Shown: one piece after another, positions 1 through 10,800 of the stretch
How positions within the stretch are numbered: position 1 is the stretch's first letter
How the letters are laid out: every line of letters starts with the position of its first letter
DNA from: Bradysia coprophila
Lineage: Eukaryota; Arthropoda; Insecta; Diptera; Sciaridae
Direction: 5' to 3'
Length of the DNA stretch: 64,000 bases
Assembly (NCBI RefSeq): GCF_014529535.1
Contig: NC_050737.1
Span: forward strand, 2,574,447 to 2,638,446
Translations under genes and position numbers: made by a program
The notes under the pieces: generated by a model
Databases searched by the model: none
Told to the model about the DNA's origin: nothing
What the model saw: the letters and a program-made list of their open reading frames with translations, nothing else

Positions 1-1072
1 CATTAGAAATGGGAAATTTAAATCTAAGGCAAGAAGCTACACGTAGAATGATACACTATATTGACCGTCAACATTTCCAGCTCTATACACTAACTGAAAA
101 TGATTATTTTTCGACTTTTACCTAGAAATGAAACGAGGGCTGACGAGTGTTAATTGACATGACAACAGACAATGGCAGAACAACGATTGCAAATTTGAGA
201 AAATTCCTAATGCAAAATCTATATGACAAAAACAGGGAAAAGTAGAGAGTGATTAGGGTAAGTAAGAGAGACAGCATCACGGATTTGAAATTGATTCTAG
301 ATTTTCAGTAATCGCAGCAAATATTGTGACATGGAAAATTGTAGTCCTGCTGGGTAAATTAGGCATAGGCACTTCACAAAGTTTATTTTATACCGTCCGA
401 GGCGTTGCGATTTTGTGATGTGAAGCTTTTATGTCACCCCTATTCATCAGTAACAATCCTCACAAGGGGTTAACGCCTTTTTTTAATAACCTCATCAACC
501 AGTGATTAACTAGGTCAATCGTTGGAAGTTAATTACCAATCGTTATGGTTCAACCAAGAATTCTCATTGATTTTGGTGAATCCCTGATTAATTACAATTC
601 AATTTTCGATTAATCAGAGTATGCGCACTCCCTTGAATCTTTTTATTCATTCATGGGATGTGTTCTCTCGATTTCTATCTCTCCGACACTATCGATCTAG
701 AATTTTTGATTTCAATGAAAATTGTCCGTTTACAGTGGACGATATTTAAAAGCGATAATCCGATTTAAAGTGTTATGGTAAATTGAAGCCACAATTGAGG
801 ATAACAATGCGAAACGTAGTCATTCTAAAACACTTTTGAGAATTGGCTCATTATATATACGTGTTAACGGTTACTTTGTCCCATGTTCACGTTATATCAC
901 CCTAATTTATCTTCGATAGCCATCTGCAAAAGTTCGCGGATTATGTCGACGATTAAGAATGCTTACATCTGCAGATTAGGTTAAATCTAATCCAATTCGC
1001 TTGTGTAAGAAGGCAAGAATTTTTTTTACATTTACTTGAGGTACATAATATGCTCGTCGTGATACGAGTTAG

Positions 1073-1157
1073 GGGTCGTTCAGAAATTACGTAGCGTAAT
1101 AATCTCCATTTTTGAAAACCTGTTTTAACTCCGGTCACGTAATTTTTGAACGACCCC
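1073..1157. mobile_element. 85-bp MITE with TTAG direct repeats
   Basis: The ends are inverted: GGGTCGTTCAGAAATTACGT at the left faces CACGTAATTTTTGAACGACCCC at the right (one mismatch over about 20 bp). TTAG lies immediately outside both ends (1,069-1,072 and 1,158-1,161), which fits a 4-bp target duplication. The interior has no coding capacity. A four-base duplication resembles piggyBac-type insertion (usually TTAA) but the class is not certain. Confidence 0.7.
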
Positions 1158-1898
1158 TTAGAACATTCATTTAAAAAAAAACAGAAACCGTTGATGGAGT
1201 CGTTAAATTTTAAAACGAAGCAGTACCCGCACGTGGAGTTACGTACAGAATCCATCAAACCTAATATTTGGGCTTTATTCGTTTAAAACATAACAAATCA
1301 GACTAATGTTGTTTTCAGAAATTCGCAAGCTGCATCTATCACAACTTTAAGGCTTTCTTGGCAATTAGAAATTATTTCTCGTAAATACGTGATTCCATGG
1401 TAAGATGATTTTCGAAACAAAAGACTCGCCATATAATATTATAATTACAGCAAGCGCTATGTTAGAAAGAAAAGTTTGTGTCAAAGAAAAAACACCTAAA
1501 AGGGTTGCACAAGGAAAACGAATCGAAACTAGGAAGAGTAGAGTATAACTGCAAGTCAATATATACGAAGTGATTTTTTATAATTCCAGCTAGTTTTAGC
1601 TATTATGTAAACTAGTAACAAATCAGTCTTTTTCTACAACGAGAATTATTATTTTTCTTTCTTGCGTATCTTGTTATTTTAGCGTGAAATCAAATTAAAT
1701 AAAAAACAGACGTAAAGATAGCCATGTACATAAGTCATTCATTCTATCCATTTTCTGAAACGAAATAACTTTCTCAGTAAGTAAAGGGCGTTGCTCGGAG
1801 AAGGTGTCGTTCAAAAAATACGTTCGTGTGCGTTTTTTGTTTGTCCCGCTGTCTCTATTTGGTCTATAAAATCTAACAAAAAATGATAGGGGCTCATC

Positions 1899-1960
1899 CA
1901 ACGCACTTCAAGCATGAGTGGTACTGAAACTGGACACACAAATTTTGGCACTGTAAAAAA
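1899..1960. mobile_element. Partial copy of the CAACGCACTTCAAGC MITE
   Basis: The sequence starting CAACGCACTTCAAGC followed by GAGTGGTACTGAAACT matches the inverted right end of the intact 161-bp element at 62,282-62,442. Only one end is recognisable here, so this is a truncated copy; its right border is approximate. Confidence 0.55.
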
Positions 1961-2087
1961 ATTTGGAAACATTTTTCATTCAAAATAGTACTCCCATCCA
2001 GCAGTTCAACCATACCAGTCTCCATGTTATTTAATTATTTGCCATTACATCGAGTGTTTTACAAAGTTGTCGATAGTCACTCCATAC

Positions 2088-2263
2088 CAGGGCCTATTTT
2101 AGGGGAATTTAACTCGCAAAACTCTACTAATTCTTCTATAACTTATTGTCCTTTTCGCTTTTTCATATTTTTGAGCTAAACCAATTAACTGCAATGGGAT
2201 GGTACTTTACAAGATTTAACAGAAATCAGAATTCGGGAATTTAATTACCTAAAATAGACCCTG
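2088..2263. mobile_element. 176-bp hAT-like MITE with CCATAC repeats
   Basis: The left end CAGGGCCTATTTTAGG faces the right end CCTAAAATAGACCCTG, giving terminal inverted repeats with one mismatch in 16 bp. CCATAC occurs directly outside both ends (2,082-2,087 and 2,264-2,269). CAGGG...CCCTG ends are typical of hAT-superfamily elements, although those usually duplicate 8 bp, so the 6-bp repeat is slightly short. There is no transposase. Confidence 0.7.
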
Positions 2264-5200
2264 CCATACTACATTTTCCATGTAGCTGATTTTTGTTATT
2301 GTTCAAAAGGATATCTTATTCCATCAAAAACGTCTCCCTCCTTGCCTGTCACAAACTACCGCAATTTCTTCAAAATTCGTTCCGTCTTATACTCTCGATA
2401 CATTTCATAAACGACGCCGAAGTCGTTTTATAGATTCAATTATCCAAGAAATTCTAATGTAATTAAGGGAGTATCGAAGTGGAAAGGTCAGATTAGTCAA
2501 GGATCGATTAAATGAGGATGAGTGAAATGTTCAAAAGTCCCAAAAATACATAAATTTGCACAGCAGCTAATTCGTTACAGTCTAGAGTCTATTATCAGTT
2601 TCGAATTTCGATATTGCTTCAAGCTATTTAAATGGGATTCGGATATAACATAATGATAAATTTAAAATAGTTCAGAAGAGAAACTACTTAGGTTTCCAGA
2701 AAAAGGAGTTTTATAAACGAAACATGAAAAGTTAACGTACTCATATCGTACGTAGCAATCATTTGTCTTTTAATGATGTTAGCATTCGAAGAATATAAAT
2801 AAAAAAAAATCGCTTGAAGATTATAATAAGCAACTTTGTCAGACACAAAATGCCGGCTTCGGCTCGTTAGGACAAGCATGCTACTAGTCCTAAAAAATTC
2901 CACTTTTCATCACACGTAACAAAAAATACTAAAGAGAAATAAGTAAATGATGACATAACCTTTAAATTATGTTTAAATTTTCAGAGTATAACGAAAATCG
3001 ATCAATCGTACTGAAGCCCTAGTTTCTCTGAACAATTTTCAAAAGCAATAAATTTCGAGAACAAAAAAAACCTTAACGCACTAGTGCAGAAAAAGATATT
3101 TTTTTTAGTACACCATTTCGAAAAATTCATTCATTCTGATATCAAAGTTGCTTATAGAAAGGCATATGAAATAGGTTAACAGTTCAATGATGAAAAGTAA
3201 AACTTTTTTTCCCATTATTATGAAAAATGTTGTATGGAATTCAGCGATGAATGCTTTCTTAATCACAAAATGTGTAAATAACTATTATACAACAAGGCGA
3301 TGAATGCTTCTTACTATTACGCATCAGATGCAATACACATTGTGCACTCAAAAAACTATCGCCGATTTTCATACAATTTTCTTCACAAAGAAAAGGCAAT
3401 AAAAATTTTCACTTCTAGACACTGAGTTGTACACGAAGACCTTACGTTACTACACTGCACACTCGCTCGTAATATGTAACATAATTCCGTTAATAAAAAA
3501 TCAGGCAGATTTTTTGCGTTAACGTTCAGGTAAAGATTTAAACAGGGCATACTGCAGGGCGTGAAATGAAAGCCTCGGTTTCCTAGAAGAACCAGCAATA
3601 GTACTAAAGACCGATTGTTCGCCGTGTCATTCTTGAATTATTACACTAAAACATTTATTTTCCGCCTCAGTTTAAAACAATGGAATGGGAGTTTTTTTTT
3701 GTTGACTGCTTTAACAGAAATTTTCATGAATGGCATGCATGAAACATGCGAGAAATAACAAGTACTTAATGGAAACAACGCCTTTGAAAATATGTTTCTC
3801 GAAAGACATTCGTTTTTCTGATTTATAAACTTTTATTCGGATAGAATAGCTTTTTCGAATAGCTTTCATAGTGAAAATGCTTGATATTAATCATAAACCG
3901 AATGCTTATCTAATCTAAGTTCAGTTACATAAATCATACCAATTTGCTAAAAAAAAACCTGGGTGTAGCAACTTTTTAATTCACATGCGAAAACCGAACG
4001 GAACTACCTACACCCGTTCATTCACTTAACCATAAACTTATATCATTACTTTTAACTAGGTTTCACGACACAAAAATTTAATTGTACACAAATCGCAATT
4101 GTGTAATTAAAGGAAACAAGAAGAGCGATTGAATTCAAAAAGAAAAACCTTTGTGCCCGATTCTGGGTGAACCTTGAATTGTGCCGATCAGAGTACTACT
4201 AGGATCGACAGATACTCGTGTCGGTTTTGTAATAACAAAAATCGAAAATGGCGGCCATCAAAGTCATTTTTCTTCGTGAATCGCTACCGGCGGATCCGCC
4301 ATCTTATCGCGATTTTTTTTATGTGTGCAAATTGATTTGTGAACTGGGTAGTATTACGTTTTGAGACCGTACCGAATTTCTTGCGTTAAAATGTGAGACC
4401 ACTGGGAAAATGATTTGGAAAAGCGGATACAAAATCGAAAGGAAATTGTAAGATCGATTTTTCACACAATTCCTTTGAGTGTAAACCACACACCGAACGT
4501 ATACATAATAAAATACGGAATCTGTTGTGATGAGGGTGGGGCACAAGTTTTTCGTGTCATTTTCTCACATTACTATTTTTACGATTTTTTTTACACTGCA
4601 ATTTAATTTATACAATCAATGATTTATAATGCCTTACCTCCATCCAAACTGGTATAAAAATTGTAAATTTCCAAAATGGTCCAAAGTCACTATAGCAGCA
4701 TTAACCGTTTACCGATTTTACGTTTTTTTTTAAATACACAATGGAAACGAAAAAAAAAACTAATTTTCCATTCGAACCGATCCCGAAATTTTCTGAACTG
4801 AAGGGAAAATTTCACACAAAAAGTCCTAGAAATTCCGTTTTTATTCTCCAAATAAGTAGCACACCACTTGAACAAATTCCTCAAAAACACATTAAATAGG
4901 ACAATCAAATACTGAATTTGGCTTTATTTTGATTATTTTTTTGGATTTTCTGATGTGAAAATGAATAAATATTGCAAAATAAAAAATGATATGATGCACA
5001 ACAGACGAAAATCAACCTTGTCTAGCACTGGAAATGTTCTCTAATATACGGGTAGTAGTGGTGATGAATTTTGAAGCTGGGATCGATTTTCCGAGGGAAA
5101 AATGTGTAAGGGCGCATGCACGTAACACGATTTTGACGGTGGGGTTGGAGTATGTGTATTCGTATACGATATTAGGGATTTGTGTACAATTGCACCAAGC

Positions 5201-5595
5201 AAGTGTAACACTATTGCAATACTTCCCTAATTGTAGGTAGTATACACTGTGGGTTGTATGAACGTATATAATATACGGCATAATTTCCATAGTACCATGA
5301 GACACCATGTGAATTAAAACGTTTAACTGTATTGGTTTGGTATACATAAGTAGGTAAATATCATTTCGAATTGAATAGTGATGGGTGATGGATTAATAAA
5401 TACTTTTAGAGGGGCATTTTTTGGAGATCATATGAAAAAGCTTACCACTTCTCGTATGCAAATGAGATGGTTTTGATTGCTTCGATTGTGGAAATTAGAA
5501 ATTTGGCACAAAGAATATTTTATTAATTCAAAGCGTGACAAAAGTATTAGCTTTCAGTTTCGGATCGTTTCGTATGCGACTTATGATATAAAATA

Positions 5596-5790
5596 CCTGA
5601 TTCTGACCCGAACCTGATTCGGATACGAATTATGTTCAGGTCAGATTCGGGTTGAAACATTTCAGGTTCAGGTAAGGTTCAGGTTGAACCCGAAATTGAA
5701 ATTTTAGATTCAGACCCTATTTGAGCCTCAAATCACATTTCAGGTTCTGGTCAACCTGAAATTTATCATGTAAACCCGAACCTGTTCTGT
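5596..5790. repeat. Degenerate AACCTGA/TCAGGTT-rich repeat
   Basis: Variants of AACCTGA, TTCAGGTT, GAACCCG and their complements recur at short, irregular intervals in both orientations through about 195 bp. It looks like a decayed low-complexity repeat with local inverted symmetry. It has no fixed unit length and no coding potential. Confidence 0.5.
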
Positions 5791-6380
5791 TGCTTGGAAA
5801 TATCAAGATACTGGACGGTTCAACCTTAGTAAATAACTATAAGCTATTACAAAACTTAATGTTTAGTGTTAATTTCGAGAAATCGAAAAAACTTTCCAGT
5901 GCAAACAAAACATGCATGCACTACTGCACTACTGCACTACTATGGTATAGAAAATGTTTCAAAAAGTTTAAAATTAAAACATCAACTATCCAGCTATCTT
6001 CTCATTTCGGAGAAAAATCTAGTTGAATAACTACTAAAATAAATAACCTACATGAGGTTTCTAAAATTCGTTGACGAATGAACGAATGTACACGAACCGA
6101 GTAACTTCCTTGACGCATTATTATAGAGAGAATTCACCATTTACATACCTTAAAACTTCAATTTGCACACTAAAATCGTGCATTCGTTAAACTTCAATTG
6201 AAATACTCGATTTTTACAGAGTACTTTTGTGTAATGTACTGACAAAGGTGTTAAACAGGAGGTGTCTTGTGCTCCACATATAATAATACAATGTATTAAA
6301 GCTTATAAACCGACTTATGTGGCAGAAGGCATTTAAGTGTGTTTCCTTTGTTCCCTTTGCACTAATTGCAGCAATCGGAT

Positions 6381-6416
6381 GTTCAAACCTAAAACCAATT
6401 AGTTTTAGGTTTGAAC
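6381..6416. repeat. Perfect 15-bp hairpin
   Basis: GTTCAAACCTAAAAC (6,381-6,395) is followed by a 6-base loop and then its exact complement GTTTTAGGTTTGAAC (6,402-6,416). No adjacent gene explains it; it may be the collapsed core of a foldback transposon. Confidence 0.8.
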
Positions 6417-6612
6417 TAGACAACGTTCAAACAAAGTTGACGAAAACGATAATTATTTTTCGAAATAAGTATTTGTTGCAAACGAGTGTGTATTACGTGG
6501 ATTCAGGGTGACGTTAGGCCAGTTTTGTACGAAAACGCAGACCTGATACAATGAAATAGGCGGATTCGTTTTTAAATTTGTTTCGAAAATTCCGAAATTT
6601 TTTATTTTTTTA

Positions 6613-6845
6613 TTTCTCTGAACCATTTTTTTTAAAGTAAACCATTAAAGCACCCAAAAATGTGTTACTTTTAAAGAAAAAAATGGTATGTTGGTGATAA
6701 CTTATCCCACTTGGAGAAAACTTTGAAGAGTGTGTAAATTTATGTTATCTGCACAGGTTTCTCCTAGTGGGTTAAATTATGACTCACAAACCAATTTTTC
6801 CTTTAAAAGTAACACCAAAAAAAAAAAGATTTTGGTTCAGAGAAA
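6613..6845. mobile_element. 233-bp MITE, TTTCTCTGAACCA ends
   Basis: TTTCTCTGAACCATTTTTT at the left faces GGTTCAGAGAAA at the right, and internal blocks (GTGTTACTTTTAAAG versus CTTTAAAAGTAACAC) are also inverted. This gives imperfect arms of about 70 bp. No clear target duplication is visible. Non-coding. Confidence 0.65.
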
Positions 6846-6920
6846 TGTAGGCTACAAATTTGCAAAGGGTCCATTGCTCTTAATTGTAGTAGCTAGAAGC
6901 ATCCAAAGTAAGGGGAGTAC

Positions 6921-7090
6921 ACTGAAAAATAGCATATAGTCCACCTAAGTTTGGAAAATGTGTGGAATTACAGTCAACTTTGGTGAAATATAAGTACCAA
7001 TATTTGTTAAGATACCATTAAAATATAAACTGTGGAATGTAATTCCACACATTTTTCAACCAGAGTGGACTGCATTCTATTTTTCAACCA
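6921..7090. mobile_element. Inverted-repeat MITE with GTGTGGAATTACA core
   Basis: GAAAAATAG...AGTCCAC...AAAATGTGTGGAATTACA on the left is mirrored by TGTAATTCCACACATTTTTC...GTGGACT...CTATTTTTC on the right. The arms are about 50 bp with small gaps around an AT-rich centre. The borders are approximate and no target repeat is evident. Confidence 0.6.
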
Positions 7091-7104
7091 TTTTTCAACA
7101 ACAG

Positions 7105-7240
7105 GGTGCCGATTTCGTGAATTTAATTATTCATAATTTGACCTTAAAAAAAGTTACGAATCGTATGGACCACGTGCTTCTAAACATTACCGTGACAACT
7201 GTCAAGTTACGAATTCTTAAATTCACGAGAATCGGCACCA
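7105..7240. mobile_element. MITE with GGTGCCGAT termini
   Basis: GGTGCCGATTTCGTGAAT faces ATTCACGAGAATCGGCACC. The interior contains CAACTGTCAAGTTACGAATT, the same block found in the elements at 7,465, 7,588 and 24,735, so it belongs to one family. Non-coding. Confidence 0.65.
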
Positions 7241-7464
7241 TGTACATGTGTATGACATAAGCGAAGCTTATGGTGCTAAAAAAAGGAGATGACGCGACGC
7301 TTAAAAAATCTCCTCATAGAATTTTTTGTCGATACGAAAATCTTTCTTCCTTTTCAAGTGTATTTTAATACAATAAAAACGTTTACAAAATATATAAAAA
7401 AAACATACAAATATTTGAAATATAGTAATAAAGCAAGGTGCGTGCATGTAATGGCCTGGACTAC

Positions 7465-7580
7465 GATTCTCATGCCGTTCGTAACTCCTATTATTTGTAA
7501 CTTGACAGTTGCATGTATAAAATCCCATAAGAACAGTCAGGTTACAAATTCTTAAAGTTACGAACGGCATGAGAATCTAC
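7465..7580. mobile_element. MITE, GTTACGAA/AACTTGACAGTT family
   Basis: GATTCTCATGCCGTTCGTAAC at the left is the exact complement of GTTACGAACGGCATGAGAATC at the right. The middle carries the family block GTAACTTGACAGTT and an inverted CAGGTTACAAATTCTTAAAG. It lies about 10 bp before another member of the same family. Confidence 0.7.
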
Positions 7581-7587
7581 ACCCTGG

Positions 7588-7708
7588 GCCTCAATTCTCA
7601 TTCGTAACTTTAAGAATTCGTAACTTGACAGTTCTTATGGGATTTTACACAGGCAACTGTCAAGTTAGCAATATTTTGAGTTACGAATTTATGAGAATTG
7701 AGACCCTG
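7588..7708. mobile_element. MITE, second adjacent copy of same family
   Basis: GGGCCTCAATTCTCATTCGTAAC at the left faces GTTACGAATTTATGAGAATTGAGACCC at the right. The interior again contains GTAACTTGACAGTT and ACTGTCAAGTTA in inverted order. Two members lying end to end suggest insertion into one another or a local duplication. Confidence 0.7.
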
Positions 7709-7891
7709 GCCTTAATTCTGAAAAAAGTTTAGATATTGTCTCAAATCAGTAGTAGTTCTACGAAATTTCGATTTTTCTTTTGTCTTTCCAATTGCCAAAC
7801 ATCGCAATAATATTTTTTTTAGTTAATAAAATTGATTTGTCTCTATTTTATAAAAGATGTGCCTCCAAAAATTAATTACAATTTGTCAAGT

Positions 7892-10800
7892 TTAATCTCT
7901 GAATGTAAGAATGGTGTCCAAGAAGAACAGTACTCCATTTATGATTGCCAAAGAACCTTTTGTTAATGCGAGTTTTCTTGTGTCAGTTTTAAATCCATTT
8001 TCCCAATGTTGAATGACCATCACGCCGGCGGCAATGAACAGGGCTGCTCCAATTAAACTGAAGAAAATATCGATACGTTTGTTGATTGGAGTGTTCATCA
8101 CGTATCCTAAAAGAAAAGATGCATTCAGTGATGTGATTGCTGCCGTCTTTATTTAAAAAAAATCTTTGGGGGAAAGAGACAAAAAATTACACGGATCTAT
8201 TTTTATAAAATGATTTTCCGTAGTAATGTCTCTAGCGCCGCCAATTTTTAGCAACACACAGTATTGTTGAAACGAAATACCGACGTGAGTGCGTGGAGAC
8301 GTTTACACAGAAGCCACTTGAAAACTAACACATGACACACACGTAATGTCGTATTACGTGTTTGCTTTTGTAAATGTGTCATTATTTACTTGATTTCATT
8401 TTATGACTGTGATGGTTGCTTCCTCCGTTTACTGCCTGACGAAGAATACAAAATCTTTTAGCACTGAATGAAATGACTTCAATCAAGTAACCTCTTAAAA
8501 TGAAACTGGTCAAAGGTGGTCATGAATCAGGGTATAAATACGAGGTACTTGTAAAGAAAAAAGTCAGAATAAAGATGAACGTTGAACGGGCAACATGCCC
8601 TAATAGAAGTGTTTTTCTCAAATGTAGGTGGTGGTATGATCCTAACTGTAGCCAGTTGGAATTATGGTTTATTGCCGTAGCCATACCATCGCAGTAGTAG
8701 TGTAGCTAGGCCAACGGACGTAATAGCACATTTTGTCTTTGCTTTTTCAATTGAAAGGTGACTAACACGTATTTATTAGAAATTAAACAAAAGTACGTGA
8801 GAACAATTAGTTTTGCCTGAGGAACAGAACCAAATTTTAAAACTGGGGATAGCTACTCCCAATTAGTTTTTATCAACATTTGCTCTCTCTGTGTCTCTTT
8901 TATGAATTTCCTTCTTCCCCTTAGATGACATGACTTCATTAGAGGGCACACTAAAAAGACGTACTGAACGTCGGCTCTCCCCTCATTGAACGACTAATAG
9001 GATCCGACTTAATAAATCTCCCTTTAGTTACCTGCGAACAATCCAACTAAAATGATGGTGTACCCTACGAATGTACCAGCAGTAATGAGAATCGTATGCA
9101 TATCGCTTTGTTCCATGCTGTTATAATGCAGACCCAAACAGGTAATGGTAAGTACCTAAAAAAATAAAAATAGAAATTCGTTATTTTGTTTCCTATGATA
9201 AACGATAATAAAATTAAGCGGAATAAGTAATGGTAACTTAATGACCGATAAAAAAAAAACATCAACTTAAAACAAAAACGTTCAGCGCATTTCTGATTCG
9301 GTTTACCAGTGGTTCACAGAATGTCATTATTCATTTTCGCTGTGATTCTAATTCTTTCCACATAAACTTTGTTCCCTGTCAGCGTTTAACATGCATTTAC
9401 ACTATTAACGTTGACAAGACATAATGTTAGATAATTGGGATGAACAGATGGAATTTATAATTCTATGCGGCTTACGGAACGTACGTACGTAAGTTGAGAT
9501 TGATTGCTTTGACACTATAGGTGTAGGTTTTGTCTAAAGAAAGTTTAAAGTTTTATAATATTGAAGAGGTTGAACAATGTTCAATAAACATGCGTGATTG
9601 TTGTATTCTTCCCTGAGAACTAATAAATTATAATCAAAAACTACATTATATTGATACTTCTTTTCACTTTATGGTCGATACAGTTAGAGGCAGTAAAATT
9701 TCAGCATGAATTTGCTTCAGCTGTTTTTCGGCTAACCCACACAAACAATCAAAACTGTTTATACGTCTTTATACAGATTTGCCACTACCTTTATTATTGG
9801 TATAACCAGTAGAAACGGTTTTGACTGGACGTGTGGAACAACTCACTGCATAAAATAGCCCCAAGGCAGATCCACAGGCCAAGTCTGGCCTGCAATATTC
9901 GGATTATCAATGTTTAATGTTTAAAGAACGCTTGTTTTCTATACTATTCAGATCGAAGAACTATTCTTAGGTAGACTTAAACGATGTTGATCTTGTGATA
10001 AATGATATATCCATATAGCATATATATCTCAGGATTAATGTTGAATATTTGAGAAATCATCGAGAAGTCTTGATTGCTTTTCTACTTTTTTCCTCTAGGC
10101 AATGCATCGAATTTAGTATGATTTGTAGTCAACCACACCAGCTTTCCGTTAAATACAAGAATAAACAAGACAAGAATATCACCGCAACAACATCATCATG
10201 TTACTTCTTTCGATCTAACTATTTTCAACAGCTTAATGAAATGTCTTTTACTTCAATTGTTTTAACCTAAGGTTACACTGATTAGGTTTTTACTATTATT
10301 TTTGTTGTAGATGTTAATAGGATAAAACCTTGGCGCTGAAACTTGTGCGATGGAGGCAATTTGTTGATGCCTTGTGCTCCCCCGCGGAGTAAGACAAGAT
10401 GATGAGATGTTAATGAGTGTGTTTCTGTAACGTTTCTGGAACGGTGTGATGAAAAATAATGTAAATAGGGTCGCGGCACTACCTTCGATTTTCTTTTTCA
10501 TATTCTCGTTGAGGGACTTGAGGGATTACAAACGACTTTGAGTAAAAATGGTTATCGCAACGATTAGAAGAACTGATTCTAGGTTAATTTGTGTAAGATT
10601 GGCTTTTCTCGGCAGCCTCGAAATTTCGAAATTTTTAATAGCGATATGTCTGAGAGAACGAGTATTTGATACTTTTTGAATGTCGATATTGGTAGAGAGG
10701 TAAATGATCTAATAATAGATTTTACAAACGTTTTCTAGATCCACCAATAATTGAAAAAGTTTGTTTTTACCACCCCCGGCGAAACTTGAACGCACCTTCA

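Larger units (their letters stand above)
1..7891. other. Gene-poor, repeat-rich spacer
   Basis: I find no reading frame here that has both a plausible protein and splice-site support. Open frames are all below about 110 codons, occur on both strands, and have low-complexity or AT-driven composition. What can be recognised is a set of short inverted-repeat elements (listed separately at 1,073, 1,899, 2,088, 6,381, 6,613, 6,921, 7,105, 7,465 and 7,588) and a degenerate AACCTGA/TCAGGTT-rich stretch near 5,600-5,790. Short exons of a gene lying to the left could be hidden here and would not be detectable by eye. Confidence 0.5.

Noticed and set aside
5012-5347. 111-codon open frame on the minus strand
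   Set aside because: The opposite strand is open too, the composition is tyrosine/threonine-rich from simple sequence, and there is no recognisable domain or splice context.
5640-5690. TTCAGG/TCAGG repeats resembling a beetle-type telomere repeat
   Set aside because: The units are irregular, occur in both orientations and are mixed with GAACCCG. They are a short degenerate repeat, not a telomeric array.
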